Origin: Streptomyces sp. MP131-18
GTDB lineage: Bacteria; Actinomycetota; Actinomycetes; Streptomycetales; Streptomycetaceae
Direction: 5' to 3'
Assembly: GCF_001984575.1 (NCBI RefSeq)
Contig: NZ_LZNS01000001.1
Span: 5,803,682 to 5,867,681 of the forward strand
Length of the DNA: 64,000 bases
Part shown: positions 54,283 to 64,000 of the stretch, in pieces
Layout of the letters: every line of letters starts with the position of its first letter
Numbering within the stretch: the first letter of the stretch is position 1
Made by a program: the position numbers and the translations under genes
Notes under the pieces: model-generated
Databases searched by the model: none
What the model saw: only the letters and a program-made list of their open reading frames with translations
What the model was told of the DNA's origin: nothing

Positions 54283-57200
54283 TCAGCGGGTGTGGTAGGC
54301 GTCGATGACGGTCTGGACGGTGCGGTTGCCGTCGGCGTCCACGGCGGTGGCGCGCAGGGACACCGAGCCGTCGGCGGCCGGGTTGTCGACCACGACCTCG
54401 GAGACGTCGCCGGCGCCGTCGTGGACGGTGGTCCAGCTCTCCCCGCCGTCGGTGGAGGTCTCGACCGTCAGGGACGCGGCCGTGCCGCCCTCCACAGCCA
54501 CCGGGACGGCGAAGCCCTCCCCGGCCGGCGCGGTGCTGTCCGCGGCGAGCGCGGGGGAGTACCGCACGGCCAGCGGACCGGCGACCGGCTCGTACGCGTC
54601 GGTGGTCGCGGAGGTGAAGGTGTGGTCGACCGTGACCTCCGTGGACGTGTCGGTGTAGCCGAGGTCCGCACGGGAGGCGGCGGAGACGATCCGGAACTCC
54701 GCCTCGCCTTCGGGGAGTCCGAAGGCGAGGCCCGCGGTGGACACGGCCAGGTCGCGCACGAGTTCGCCGTCACGGTAGACGCGCGTGCTGCCGGGGCCCA
54801 GCTCGGCCCAGCCGCTCTCGCCGGTGCCGGGGGTGGACAGGGAGAGGTCCGCGAAGAGCAGATTGCCCTCCCGGAAGAACGCCGCGCCGTTCGGATAGGC
54901 GGGCCCGAAGACCCCGGCGTTCAGGATGCGTTCGGATGTCTCCCCCGCGGGGAACTCCTCCGGGGGGTACATCACCTGCTGGACGCTCGCGCCGTCCGCG
55001 CCGTACTGGGTGCTGGAGAGGCGCCACGGAGTGCCGGGCTGGAGCCAGAAGTCGGCCGTGCCCGGCAGCCCGACCGCGGTGCCGATGCCGAGGCCGAACG
55101 CCTCGGGTGCGGCGCCCGCCCAGCCCTCGGCACCGTCGGCCCGGGTGCCGACGGTCGCGGCGACGTGGGCCATGTCCGAGGCCGCGGGGTGGTTGACGAG
55201 ACCGGTGGGGAAGGTGCCTTCGAGTACGCGGTGGCCGAGGTACTGCTGCCCGTCGGGGCCCGCGTGGTGGGAGAGCAGCGAGACCTGGAAGGGGTCATCG
55301 GCCGGGGGCTCGGCGATCGAGAGGCTGTTGACCCCGTCCGGCGGCGCCCCGAAGTACCACATCCACCCGCTGACGCCGGGGGAATCGTAGGTGGTCGCCA
55401 ACTCCCGCAGCTCCGCGTCGGGGTCGGGGGCGGTGAAGTCCAGCCGCTCCGCCTCGCGCAGATCGACCTCCAGGGTCGTCGCCCCGTCGATCGTCAGCCG
55501 CGGCGCCACCGCCCACTCGACGCTGCCGCCCTCGGCCGCGCCGGCGTACGGGTCGGGGGCGACGACCTCGATGAGGTAGTCCCCGGCGGGCACCTGTCCG
55601 GTGACGGTGCCGCTGGCGGAGAGGGCGTTGAACCCGGCGTCCGGACTGACGACGAACGCCCGTGCGCCCTCGGCGGGGTTGCCGTCCCGGCCGGTGATCT
55701 CGATGGTGACATCGTGCTGTTCGGGTTCAAGCGCAAGGGTTCCGGCGGTGCGTACCTGCTGGTCGCCCGAGGTGCCGGTGACGACGAGGCCGTAGTGGCC
55801 GTCACCGGACGCCGCGAGGGCGGCGGGGTCGGCGACGACCTCGAACGTGGCGGTGCCCCCGGCGGGCACGGTCACCGTCTCCGCGGAAAGGGCGAACAGC
55901 CCCTCCGGCGCGCCGCCCCCGCCGGGCGCGGTGGTCGAAAGGTCCAGGTCCAGGTCGAGGTCGGCCTCGCCCCGGTTGTGGTAGGTGATCTCCCGGGTGA
56001 TCGGGTCGGCGTCGCCCGGGGGCGGGGCGACCGCGCCGAAGTCGAGCGTGTTCGAGTCGGCGGTGAGTGTCTGGTCCAGGGCACGGGGGATGTCGAGCCG
56101 TCCGGTGCCCAGCCGCACCGGTGCGCCGCCGACATCGGCCGCGGAGCCGACCAGCGCCGCCTTGAGCTGTTCGCCGGTCAAGTCCGGGTGGCGTTGCAGC
56201 AGCAGCGCGGCGGCGCCCGCGACGTGCGGGGCGGCCATCGACGTTCCGCTGATCGCCGCGTATCCGTCCGCGACCGGCGTGCCGGTCAGCTCGACCCCGC
56301 TGCCGGCGGCAGCGGCGGCGGCGATCTCGACGCCCGGCGCGGACATGTCCGGCTTGAGTGACCCGTCGACCGGGCTCGGCCCCGCCGAGGAGAAGTCCGC
56401 GACCGCGTCCTCGTCGTCGACCGCGCCGATGGTCAATGCCGACCGCGCCACCCCGGGCGACCCCACGGTCCCCGCGGCCGGCCCGCTGTTGCCCGCGGCG
56501 ATGACGAAGAGGGTGCCGTGCTCCTCCGACAGCGCGTCGACCGCCTCCACCAGCGGGTCGTTGCCCTGGCGCGCAGGGCCGCCGAGGCTCATGTTGACGA
56601 TGTCGGCGCCCTCTTCGACGGCCCACTCCATGCCCGCGATGATCCAGGAGTCAAGGCCGCCGAACTCCCCGAGCACCTTGCCGGCCAGCAGGTCCGCGCC
56701 CGGGGCGATGCCGCGGAAGGCGCCGTCGGAACGGTCGCCGCTCCCGGCGGCCGTGGACGCCACGTGCGTTCCGTGCCCGTCGCTGTCCCCCTCGGTGTTG
56801 TCGTCGGTGAAGTCGGCCTCGGCGCGGACCTTGTCCTCGAAGTCGCCGTGGTCGGCGGCGATTCCGGTGTCCAGGACCGCGATCGTCACCCCGCTGCCGT
56901 CGTATCCGGCCTCCCACGCCTGGTCCGCGCCCACCTGCCCGGCGCTGTTGTCCAGGGTGGCCTGCCGCACCCGGTCCAACGAGACCGTCCGCACCCCCGG
57001 AGCGGCGGACAGCGACATCCCGTCCTCGCCCGGGCCCTGGGTCAGGGTCTCCCACAGCGGGGCGGCGTGCTCCTCGGACAGCGTGAGCGCGTCCGCCTCC
57101 AGCGCGTCGAACGAGTCGCGGACCTCCACGCCGGTGTCCGCGCGGAGGGTGCGGGCCATGGACCGGGAGCCCTCGTCGTAAGCGACGATGACCGGGAGGC

Positions 57201-57579
57201 CGGCGAACGCGCCATACGCCTCCTGCGACAACTCGGTGACGTTGAACAGGCCTTCGTCCACCGTCCCGTCGTCGATCAGCGACTGCGCGTCCCATGGCAC
57301 CACCAGCGTGGCGCCGTCCCGCTCGAAGACCCGGATCGGTATGTGTTCCCGCCCCTGGGCCCTGACCACCGCGGACACCGCCCCGTGGGCGTCGAGCAGC
57401 ACCTCGTCGCCGGTGATGAGCGTCACCGCGGAGCCGCCCGCGGTGGCCGCCGCGCTGCCCGCTCCGCCCTCGTGCCCGGCGGGGGCGGCTGCCGCGCCAC
57501 CGAGCCCGGCCGTCATGGCCAGCACCAGCCCGGTGGCGGCGACCGCCGCGCCCGTTCTCCTGCCTCGCGTGTTCAACAA
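54283..57579 (-). CDS. secreted S8 subtilisin-like serine protease
   Basis: 1098 residues. A signal peptide is followed by a propeptide and the catalytic domain. The triad is D237 (TIAVLDTGIAADHGDF), H272 (SDGHGTHVAS) and S447 (AISGTSMAAPHVAG), with oxyanion Asn near 364 (AAGNSGPA). The remaining about 600 residues are a beta-rich C-terminal region, probably substrate or wall binding. It probably degrades extracellular protein. It is in an operon with a SigE-family sigma factor and a one-TM protein, suggesting regulation by those. Confidence 0.93.
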   Translation of the reverse strand: MLNTRGRRTGAAVAATGLVLAMTAGLGGAAAAPAGHEGGAGSAAATAGGSAVTLITGDEVLLDAHGAVSAVVRAQGREHIPIRVFERDGATLVVPWDAQSLIDDGTVDEGLFNVTELSQEAYGAFAGLPVIVAYDEGSRSMARTLRADTGVEVRDSFDALEADALTLSEEHAAPLWETLTQGPGEDGMSLSAAPGVRTVSLDRVRQATLDNSAGQVGADQAWEAGYDGSGVTIAVLDTGIAADHGDFEDKVRAEADFTDDNTEGDSDGHGTHVASTAAGSGDRSDGAFRGIAPGADLLAGKVLGEFGGLDSWIIAGMEWAVEEGADIVNMSLGGPARQGNDPLVEAVDALSEEHGTLFVIAAGNSGPAAGTVGSPGVARSALTIGAVDDEDAVADFSSAGPSPVDGSLKPDMSAPGVEIAAAAAAGSGVELTGTPVADGYAAISGTSMAAPHVAGAAALLLQRHPDLTGEQLKAALVGSAADVGGAPVRLGTGRLDIPRALDQTLTADSNTLDFGAVAPPPGDADPITREITYHNRGEADLDLDLDLSTTAPGGGGAPEGLFALSAETVTVPAGGTATFEVVADPAALAASGDGHYGLVVTGTSGDQQVRTAGTLALEPEQHDVTIEITGRDGNPAEGARAFVVSPDAGFNALSASGTVTGQVPAGDYLIEVVAPDPYAGAAEGGSVEWAVAPRLTIDGATTLEVDLREAERLDFTAPDPDAELRELATTYDSPGVSGWMWYFGAPPDGVNSLSIAEPPADDPFQVSLLSHHAGPDGQQYLGHRVLEGTFPTGLVNHPAASDMAHVAATVGTRADGAEGWAGAAPEAFGLGIGTAVGLPGTADFWLQPGTPWRLSSTQYGADGASVQQVMYPPEEFPAGETSERILNAGVFGPAYPNGAAFFREGNLLFADLSLSTPGTGESGWAELGPGSTRVYRDGELVRDLAVSTAGLAFGLPEGEAEFRIVSAASRADLGYTDTSTEVTVDHTFTSATTDAYEPVAGPLAVRYSPALAADSTAPAGEGFAVPVAVEGGTAASLTVETSTDGGESWTTVHDGAGDVSEVVVDNPAADGSVSLRATAVDADGNRTVQTVIDAYHTR

Positions 57580-57639
57580 GCCTCCCTGATCGTGGGGAAT
57601 CTTCGGTGGGACCGCACCCGGCTCGGGCCGCGTGCGGAG

Positions 57640-58085
<446 letters not shown>

Positions 58086-58089
<4 letters not shown>

Positions 58090-58601
58090 GCCCTGTTCAC
58101 CTCAACGGCTCCCCGCTCGATGAGCCGCCGAAGCCGGCTCAGACCTCTCGCGCTCTGACTCCTGACGGTGCCGGGGGAGACATGCAGAGCGTGCGCCGTC
58201 TGCTCCACGCTCCAGTCCTCCCAGAACCGCAGCACCAACACCGCCCGGTAACGCGGCGGCAGGTTCATCAGCGCCGCCTGCATCACGAGGCGCAGCTCCG
58301 GCGCCGGTGCCGGGGCCCGGGCGGCGGGGAGTTCCGGCAGCTCCTCCACGGGGTCCTCCCGCATTCCGCGGCGGCGGTGCTGGTCGATGAACGTGCGGAT
58401 GAGGATGGTGCGCGCGTACGCCTCCACGTTGCCGTCGCGCCGGACGCGGCTCCAGGCGGCGTACAGCTTCATCAGCGTCGTCTGGGTCAGGTCCTGCGCC
58501 TCGTGCCAGTCGCCGCACAGCAGGTAGGCACTGCGTCTGAGCGGCCGCTGCCGCGCCTCGGCGAACTCCCGGAACTCACGCTCTCGGGCTGCTTCCCTCA
58601 C
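58086..58601 (-). CDS. SigE-family ECF RNA polymerase sigma factor
   Basis: 171 residues from GTG 58601; reading upstream to 58706 gives no family match. Region 2 is present (LRRSAYLLCGDWHEAQDLTQ, then TTLMKLYAAWSRVRRDGNVE). Region 4 has LPPRYRAVLVLRFWEDWSVE, then QTAHALHVSPGTVRSQSARG. It directs RNA polymerase to a small regulon, and the subtilase gene downstream is the most likely member. Coupled to the membrane protein by ATGA. Confidence 0.9.
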
Positions 58602-58970
58602 CCGCCGACCTTTCGCCGCTCCGACGCCCTTCTCCTCCTGTGCATACGGAGCAGGGCGGCGCGGCGTTGCACGTGTGGCGAAAAAGTTCTGTGCGGGACG
58701 GACCAACCGTTCGGAAGCAGGGGCCGAGGCCCCGGGGCGGGCGCCGCCGGCCGACGCCGCCGGCGCCTTCGCCCGGCGACGCCGCGCCGGTCAGAGGCGA
58801 AGGCTTGGAGACGCGGTGCGAGCGGTCCGCGGAGTAGATCATCCGGCGGGTGGCTCGCCGGTTCTCCGCGCGACGCGTGGAGTTGGACGGATCTGACGCC
58901 GCGGGAGGTGCTGCATGCTGGGTACGGAGGCCGTGGACGAAGTGGGCCTCGGCGAGTGTGAGTACCTGCC
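58602..58970. other. intergenic region without supported gene
   Basis: 369 bp between the sigma factor and the SDR gene. Short frames exist on both strands but none shows a domain or sensible start. No clear operator or hairpin stands out. It should contain the sigma factor promoter. Confidence 0.5.
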
Positions 58971-59819
58971 TCAGCTGATCAGTTGTTCGGATCGCTGCCA
59001 CAAACCGCGCGCGAGATCGGCATCGTGCGCGAGGCGGTTCAGCCGTGCTCCGGTCTTGCGCTTGACGTAGAACTCGCCGGACGCCCAGTCGCGGCCGGGT
59101 TCGCTCTCGGCGAGCCAGACGAGTTGATCCGCTCCCTTTTCGGGAGGCGTGCCGACCGTGGCGTGGACGGCGCGGCTCGACGAGAGGAACTTCATCAGCC
59201 GGCTCGTGGTCTCGGAGCCGAAGCTCGTCCTGACGATGCCCGGATAGAACACCGCGGAAGACAGCCCCTGCGAGTGGTAGCGGCGGTGAAGTTCCTTGGT
59301 GAACAGGACATTCTCAAGCTTCGCGGCGTTGTAGGCGCGGATCGGGTTGAGATTGCCGTCGGAGTTGAGATCGTCCAAGTCGAGCTTGCGGACGTTGCCG
59401 CCGTGCAATGTCGTGGTCTGGATCACTGTTGCCCGCGACGCGACCAGTTTGTCCATGAGCAGGGTGGTGAGGAGGAACGCCGCGAGGTGGTTGATCTGGA
59501 ACGTCTTCTCGAAGCCGTCGACGGTCCTGACGGGATCGCCGAACACGCCACCGGCATTGTTGGCGAGGATGTCGATGCGCGGGTAGGCGGCGTCGAGGTC
59601 GGCCGCGAGCTTGCGTACATCGTCCAGCCGAGCGAAGTCGGCGACGAAGTGGTTCACGCCGAGTTCCGCCGCCACGGCTGCCGTCTTCTGCGGCGAGCGC
59701 CCGACGACGATCACCTCGTGCACACGCTGATTCAGCAGGCGAGCGGCGGTGGCGCCGATGCCGTCGCTCGCTCCGGTGATCACGATCACCTTGCTACTGC
59801 CCTTGATGTCGTCGTTCAT
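58971..59819 (-). CDS. short-chain dehydrogenase/reductase
   Basis: 282 residues from ATG 59819. The cofactor motif is IVITGASDGIGATAARLL, followed by NNAGGV and the catalytic set: Ser/Thr in VIQTTTLHGGN, Tyr in PIRAYNAAKLENVLF and Lys. The NADPH-type GRS-PQK stretch is after the second strand. It reduces or oxidises an unknown alcohol or ketone. It is divergent from a TetR regulator. By eye its GC content and that of the TetR gene are lower than the neighbours, suggesting recent acquisition. Confidence 0.88.
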   Translation of the reverse strand: MNDDIKGSSKVIVITGASDGIGATAARLLNQRVHEVIVVGRSPQKTAAVAAELGVNHFVADFARLDDVRKLAADLDAAYPRIDILANNAGGVFGDPVRTVDGFEKTFQINHLAAFLLTTLLMDKLVASRATVIQTTTLHGGNVRKLDLDDLNSDGNLNPIRAYNAAKLENVLFTKELHRRYHSQGLSSAVFYPGIVRTSFGSETTSRLMKFLSSSRAVHATVGTPPEKGADQLVWLAESEPGRDWASGEFYVKRKTGARLNRLAHDADLARGLWQRSEQLIS

Positions 59820-59841
59820 CCGCTCTCCAGGTGGGACTCGG

Positions 59842-59892
59842 TCACGTACGTGAGACACGGTACCACTTCTGGGGTGTAGTACCCTTTGGGTA
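59842..59892. promoter_or_regulatory. palindromic sites between SDR and tetR
   Basis: TCACGTACGTGA (59842-59853) is a perfect 12-bp palindrome. TACCCTTTGGGTA (59880-59892) is a 5-3-5 inverted repeat that reaches the TetR ATG. Either could be the TetR operator. Confidence 0.55.
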
Positions 59893-60497
59893 TGGGAGCG
59901 AAGCACGCTGCTGGTGGTGTCCGGGCGAGAGCGCGCGAGGTCATGCGCGCCGAGGTGGCCACGGTCGTCCAGGACCTGATCCTTGAGCGCGGCTACGAGG
60001 CGACAACCATTGAGGACATCTGTGCGGCTGCCGAGGTATCCCGCAGCACGTTCTTCCGGTACTTCCCCAGTAAGGAAGATGCGGTTTTCGGTGCAGCACT
60101 TGACTCAGGTGAGCAACTACGCGACATGCTGGCCGCTCGGCCGCTCAGCGAAGCACCCTGGGTCGCGATGCGACGTGCGCTCGATCCGCTGATCGAGCAC
60201 TATGAAGCCCACGATGAGCGAGTTCGGTCCCTGACTCGCCTGATCATGAATACCCCAGTGCTGGCCGCCCGGCATCGGGAGAAGAACGCACGGTGGCACG
60301 GGCTGCTCCAGCCCGAGGTCGCGCGTCGCCTCGACGCCGACCCGGCCGATGGTTCCGACCCGCGTGCTCATGCGTTGATCGCCGCGGCCCTGGGTTGCGT
60401 GGAGGCGGCGTTGACCGCATGGACCTCAACCGACCGGCCCCAAGCGCTCGGGCCGATCCTGGATCGCGCCATGGACGCGCCTTTCCGCCACAAGTGA
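59892..60497 (+). CDS. TetR-family regulator
   Basis: 201 residues from ATG 59892; a TTG at 59886 would add two. The HTH is residues about 15-60 (RAEVATVVQDLILERGYEAT, then TIEDICAAAEVSRSTFFRYFPSKED). The C-terminal domain has the usual ligand-binding helices (LTRLIMNTPVLAARHREKNA). It probably represses the divergent SDR gene. Confidence 0.92.
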   Translation: MGAKHAAGGVRARAREVMRAEVATVVQDLILERGYEATTIEDICAAAEVSRSTFFRYFPSKEDAVFGAALDSGEQLRDMLAARPLSEAPWVAMRRALDPLIEHYEAHDERVRSLTRLIMNTPVLAARHREKNARWHGLLQPEVARRLDADPADGSDPRAHALIAAALGCVEAALTAWTSTDRPQALGPILDRAMDAPFRHK

Positions 60498-60898
60498 CGG
60501 CACGGCGTAGTTCGGCCATGAGACCGACCCGGTCGCGGCGAATCGCACCGGTCGTCGATGACACCCAACGCAGGTCGTGACGGCGCATGAGTTCACCGAG
60601 GCTGGTAGATCTCTACCCGGCGACCGTCACCGGGCGGGTGCGGCTCGGACACGCAGGGGTGCGTATCGCCGAGTGCCGTCGCACACCGTGCGCGATCTCA
60701 TCAAGGTCGTCCGGCAAGCTGTCCACCGAGTGCCGCGCCCCCTTCGCCGAGCGCGGCACCGCGCGCCCCCGCGTGCCCTGAGCCACGGCGCAGCGGCCGA
60801 GCCGCGGGCGGCGCCGGGCCGGGTCCGATCCGGGTCCGATCCGGAACAGGTGGTCGGCGGTACGGCGTTGCGGCAACAGGGCAGGCTGGGGGCGGGCC
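60498..60898. other. intergenic region with no supported gene
   Basis: 401 bp between the TetR gene and the LuxR gene stop. Frames on both strands carry no recognisable motif. A small direct repeat (CCGGGTCCGAT, twice near 60819-60841) is the only feature. Confidence 0.5.
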
Positions 60899-61900
60899 TC
60901 AGATCAGGCCCTTGCGGCCTGCCAGCCAGGCCAGTTGCATGCGGCTGGCCGCGCCGGTCAGGCGCATCAGGTGCTGGACGCGGCGCTGTACCGTGCGCCT
61001 GCTCAGGCGGAGCTGGCTCGCTATCGCCTTGTCGGCCACCCCCGCCACCAGCAGGGACAACAGGTGCTGGTCGTCCTCCGACAGCGGCGTCCCCTCCGCC
61101 ACGCCCTCCGGGACCGTGACCGTGCCGGACGCGCTCACCGCGAGCGGTACCCCGTCCGCCCAGTAGCGTTCGAACAGGGCGAGCAGGGCGTGCAGCAGAC
61201 TGCTGTCCCGCAGCAGCGCGGCCGTCGGCTCCTGCGGGCTGCCGTGCGGGCCGCCGGGCACCAGCGGGCACAGTGCCAGCCGCCGGTCCACGATCGCCAT
61301 GCGCAGCGGGAGTTGGGGAACGGACCTGGCGTCCTCGCCCGCCCGCACCCCGGCCACCACGTTGTCCACCGCGCCGGCGTCCTCGAAGAACGCCCGCTCG
61401 TACAGCACGCGGTAGCGCACCCCGCGCGCCAGCGCGTCGAACTCCGCGGTGTTGCTGCCCGACGGCATCGCCACGTACTGCGCCTTGCAGAACCACAGCG
61501 TCTCGTGGCGCGCGCTGCTCTGGAGCTGGCGCAGCCGTTGCCGCAGCGCCGCCGCTCCCGTGACCACCTCGATCAGCTGCGCGGCGTCGTCCCGCCGCCG
61601 CGTGCCGCGGTAGGTCTCCAGCAGGTCGGTCACCGCGGCCCTGGCCTGCTCCAGCGCCTCCGCGCGCTGCCGCAGGTGCGGCAGCAGCGCCACGTCCGGC
61701 GGGCTTGCCGTGTAGCGGGCCGGCGTGCGGGCCGCCCTGATGACCATGCCGCGGCGTTCCAGACCCGCGAGCAGGCGTTCGGCGTGGGCGGGGGTGAGCC
61801 CGGTCCTGCCCGCGATGTCGTCCGGCGTCGCCGCGTCGACCGCCACCAGCTCCCGGTAGACGGCCTCCTCGTCCGTTGTCAGCCCTGCCGCCTCCAGCAT
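60899..61900 (-). CDS. TrmB/LuxR-type transcriptional regulator
   Basis: 333 residues from ATG 61900 with GGAGG 5 bp upstream. An N-terminal winged-helix (VYRELVAVDAATPDDIAGRT, then GLTPAHAERLLAGLERRGMV) is followed by a middle domain and a C-terminal LuxR HTH (LSLLVAGVADKAIASQLRLS, then RRTVQRRVQHLMRLTGAASR). Such regulators are often encoded beside secreted proteases in Streptomyces. The divergent subtilase is the probable target. Confidence 0.85.
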   Translation of the reverse strand: MLEAAGLTTDEEAVYRELVAVDAATPDDIAGRTGLTPAHAERLLAGLERRGMVIRAARTPARYTASPPDVALLPHLRQRAEALEQARAAVTDLLETYRGTRRRDDAAQLIEVVTGAAALRQRLRQLQSSARHETLWFCKAQYVAMPSGSNTAEFDALARGVRYRVLYERAFFEDAGAVDNVVAGVRAGEDARSVPQLPLRMAIVDRRLALCPLVPGGPHGSPQEPTAALLRDSSLLHALLALFERYWADGVPLAVSASGTVTVPEGVAEGTPLSEDDQHLLSLLVAGVADKAIASQLRLSRRTVQRRVQHLMRLTGAASRMQLAWLAGRKGLI

Positions 61901-62045
61901 CGTGCCTCCCGCCCGCATTATCACCGAATCGATCACGGACGTCCCGCCTGTCGCAATGGCGACATGTCGCTACTGCGCCATCCGCAAGGCGTGACACCCC
62001 GTCCGGGCGGCCGGATTCTGGCCTGTGAACGAAAGGTGAGAGCGC

Positions 62046-64000
62046 GTGAGGCACAAGAGATGGACCGCCCGCCTGCTGGCGGCGATGTCAACGGGGCTGC
62101 TGCTCGCGGCCGGTGGCGCCCTGCCGGCCTCGGCCCGGCCGGCCGAAGGCCCCCCGCCGCCCGGCGGCGAGCCCGCCGCCCCGGCCGGGGCGACGGCCGG
62201 GGCGACGGCCGAAGTTCCCCTGGTCACGGGCGACATGGTGACCCTCGTCGATGCGGGTGACGGCCGGCGGATCGCCTCCGTCACGCCGGGCCCTGGCCGC
62301 GAGCACCTCCACTTCGAGCAGATCGAACGCGACGGCCGGCTGACCGTCCTCCCCTCCGACGCCCGCCCCCTGGTCCTCGACGGCACGGTCGACGCCGGAC
62401 TCTTCGACGTCACCGGCCTGATCGAGCAGGGCTACGACACCGCCCGCACCGACAGCCTGCCGCTGCTGGTGACCCGCGGCGAGGGCGCTGCGGCGGCCGA
62501 GGCCGACGCCCTCGCCGCGCTGCACGACCCCGAGGAGCCCTCCCACCGGCTGCACAGCATCGACGCCACCTCGCTGCGCATCGGCACCGGGGACCTCGGC
62601 GCGTTCTGGGCCGAGTTCGGCCCGCCGGCCGACGGGGCGCGCGATGCGGGCGCGGCCCCGCGCCTGCGCCTCGACGGCCGGGTGAGCCCGGTCCTCGACC
62701 GCAGCACCGGGCAGATCAACGCGCCCGGCGCCTGGTCGGCCGGCTACGACGGCAGCGGCGTCACCGTCGCCGTCCTCGACACCGGCGCCGACGCCGGGCA
62801 CCCCGACCTGGCCGGGCGGATCACCGGCAGCCGCGACTTCTCCGGCAGCGGCTCGGGCACCGGGGACGCGTTCGGCCACGGCACGCACGTCGCCGCGACC
62901 GTCGGCGGCTCGGGCGCGGCGGGCGACGGCAGCAGGCGCGGCGTGGCGCCCGCCGCCGACCTGCTCATCGGCAAGGTGCTGGGCGACGACGGCCTGGGCA
63001 GCGAATCGGCCGTGATCGCGGGCATGGAGTGGGCCGCGGCCGAGGGCGCCGACGTCGTCAACATGAGCCTGGGCTCGGCCGGGCCGAGCGACGGCACCGA
63101 CCCGCTCAGCCGAGCCGTCGACGAACTGACCGCCACCACTGGCACGTTGTTCGTGGTCTCCGCGGGCAACGACGGCGAGAACGGCCGCTCGACCGTTTCC
63201 TCGCCCGGCTCCGCCGACGCGGCCCTCACCGTCGGGGCCGTGGACCGCGACGACGCGCTCGCCCCGTTCTCCAGCCGCGGGCCGCGCGTCGGCGACGGCG
63301 CCGTCAAGCCGGACCTGACCGCGCCCGGCGTCGGCATCGTCGCGGCCCGCGCCGAGGGCACCGCCATGGGGCAGCCGGTGGACGCCCGTTACACCTCCGC
63401 TTCCGGAACGTCCATGGCCGCCCCGCACATCGCGGGCGCCGCCGCCCTGCTCGCGCAGCGGCACCCGGACTGGACCGCGGACCGGCTCAAGGACGCGCTG
63501 ATCAGCACCTCCGTGCTCGTGCCCGGCACCGCGGTGAACGAGCAGGGCGGCGGGCGCGCCGACGTCGCCGCGGCCGTCACCGGCGGCCTGGCCGCCACCG
63601 GCACCGCCGCGCTCGGCCCGTTCACCCAAGGCGACGGTGGCGACGGCGGGGAGGGCGGGGACGCGCCGCGCGAGACGGCCGTCCGCTACACCAACACCTC
63701 CGACGCGCCCGTCACCCTGGACCTCGCCCTGTCCCTGGAGACCACCGGCGGGCGCCCCCTGGACGCCGTGGCCCTGACGCCGGACCGCGACACCGTGGAC
63801 GTGCCCGCGGGCGGCACCGCCGAGGTGACGCTGACCGCCGATCCGCAGCGGGCGGAACGCGGCGACTACTACGGCTACCTGACCGCCACCGCGGACGACG
63901 GCACCGCCGTGCACACCACGCTGGGCATGAACGTCAACGGGCCCGTCCACACGCTCACCCCCACCGTCATCGGCCCGGACGGCGAACGGGTGCCAGGCGC
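62046..64000 (+). CDS. secreted S8 subtilisin-like protease, truncated by window edge
   Basis: At least 651 residues from GTG 62046; the gene continues past the right edge. A signal peptide (LLAAMSTGLLLAAGGALPAS) and propeptide precede the catalytic domain. The triad is D245 (TVAVLDTGADAGHPDL), H281 (FGHGTHVAATV) and S456 (SASGTSMAAPHIAG), with Asn in SAGNDGE. It resembles the subtilase at 54283 in layout but is not a close copy. It is divergent from the LuxR-type gene, its likely regulator. Confidence 0.92.
   Translation, partial: MRHKRWTARLLAAMSTGLLLAAGGALPASARPAEGPPPPGGEPAAPAGATAGATAEVPLVTGDMVTLVDAGDGRRIASVTPGPGREHLHFEQIERDGRLTVLPSDARPLVLDGTVDAGLFDVTGLIEQGYDTARTDSLPLLVTRGEGAAAAEADALAALHDPEEPSHRLHSIDATSLRIGTGDLGAFWAEFGPPADGARDAGAAPRLRLDGRVSPVLDRSTGQINAPGAWSAGYDGSGVTVAVLDTGADAGHPDLAGRITGSRDFSGSGSGTGDAFGHGTHVAATVGGSGAAGDGSRRGVAPAADLLIGKVLGDDGLGSESAVIAGMEWAAAEGADVVNMSLGSAGPSDGTDPLSRAVDELTATTGTLFVVSAGNDGENGRSTVSSPGSADAALTVGAVDRDDALAPFSSRGPRVGDGAVKPDLTAPGVGIVAARAEGTAMGQPVDARYTSASGTSMAAPHIAGAAALLAQRHPDWTADRLKDALISTSVLVPGTAVNEQGGGRADVAAAVTGGLAATGTAALGPFTQGDGGDGGEGGDAPRETAVRYTNTSDAPVTLDLALSLETTGGRPLDAVALTPDRDTVDVPAGGTAEVTLTADPQRAERGDYYGYLTATADDGTAVHTTLGMNVNGPVHTLTPTVIGPDGERVPG

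Noticed and set aside
58576-59001. Minus-strand frame between sigma factor and SDR
   Set aside because: Low-complexity end and no domain; overlaps the SDR 3' end.

Overview
The window reads as chromosomal DNA from a Streptomyces-type actinomycete. It is very GC-rich, GTG starts are frequent, several genes look leaderless, four-base ATGA/GTGA gene overlaps are common, and the gene types are typical of Streptomyces: Scr1-type XRE/DUF397 loci, an HrdA-like sigma factor, SigE-family ECF factors, and TetR, LacI and IclR regulators next to their targets. The order nasA - sirohydrochlorin chelatase - dgt - reductase - dnaG - hrd sigma factor resembles a conserved Streptomyces core block. No rRNA, tRNA, CRISPR array, insertion sequence or phage module was recognised.

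Layout. 0-2.2 kb: DUF6879, XRE/DUF5753, DUF397 and an unknown small protein. 2.2-8.7 kb: PAP2-diacylglycerol kinase fusion, cupin, assimilatory nitrate reductase, sirohydrochlorin chelatase and dGTPase; possible GlnR-type half-sites lie between nasA and the chelatase. 8.8-18 kb: ferredoxin-reductase-like flavoprotein, GNAT enzyme, quinone-reductase remnant, HExxPGH metallopeptidase with divergent TetR, dnaG, hrdA-like sigma factor and FGGY kinase. 18-23.7 kb: KhtTU-like K+/H+ antiport pair, wHTH regulator, methyltransferase and a two-component system. 23.7-25.9 kb: two tandem secreted DUF4360 proteins, with a perfect CebR-box palindrome far upstream, followed by a glyoxalase-family fragment.

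25.9-38.4 kb holds the most interesting locus, a minus-strand operon of at least 11 genes with almost every junction overlapping. It runs LacI regulator - permease - (47-codon bridging ORF) - permease - lipoprotein binding protein - four ADP-ribosylglycohydrolase-like proteins (with a 44-codon bridging ORF between the first two) - ribokinase - class III CoA-transferase - CitE-type lyase. I infer import of a ribosylated compound, cleavage of the ribosyl bond, phosphorylation of ribose, and CoA-dependent handling of the aglycone. Two LacI-type operators lie upstream of lacI.

38.4-46 kb: lipoprotein, amidase with divergent TetR and two operator copies, PrmC-related methyltransferase, PPC-domain protein and ferritin-like protein, SLOG-like protein, YdcF protein, and two gene remnants, one with a 7-G frameshift. 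46-53.4 kb: peptide-type ABC importer in an operon with 5-dehydro-4-deoxyglucarate dehydratase, divergent from an IclR regulator. 53.6-64 kb: Cys-rich secreted protein, sigma factor - membrane protein - subtilase operon, SDR with divergent TetR, and a LuxR-type regulator divergent from a second subtilase that runs off the right edge.
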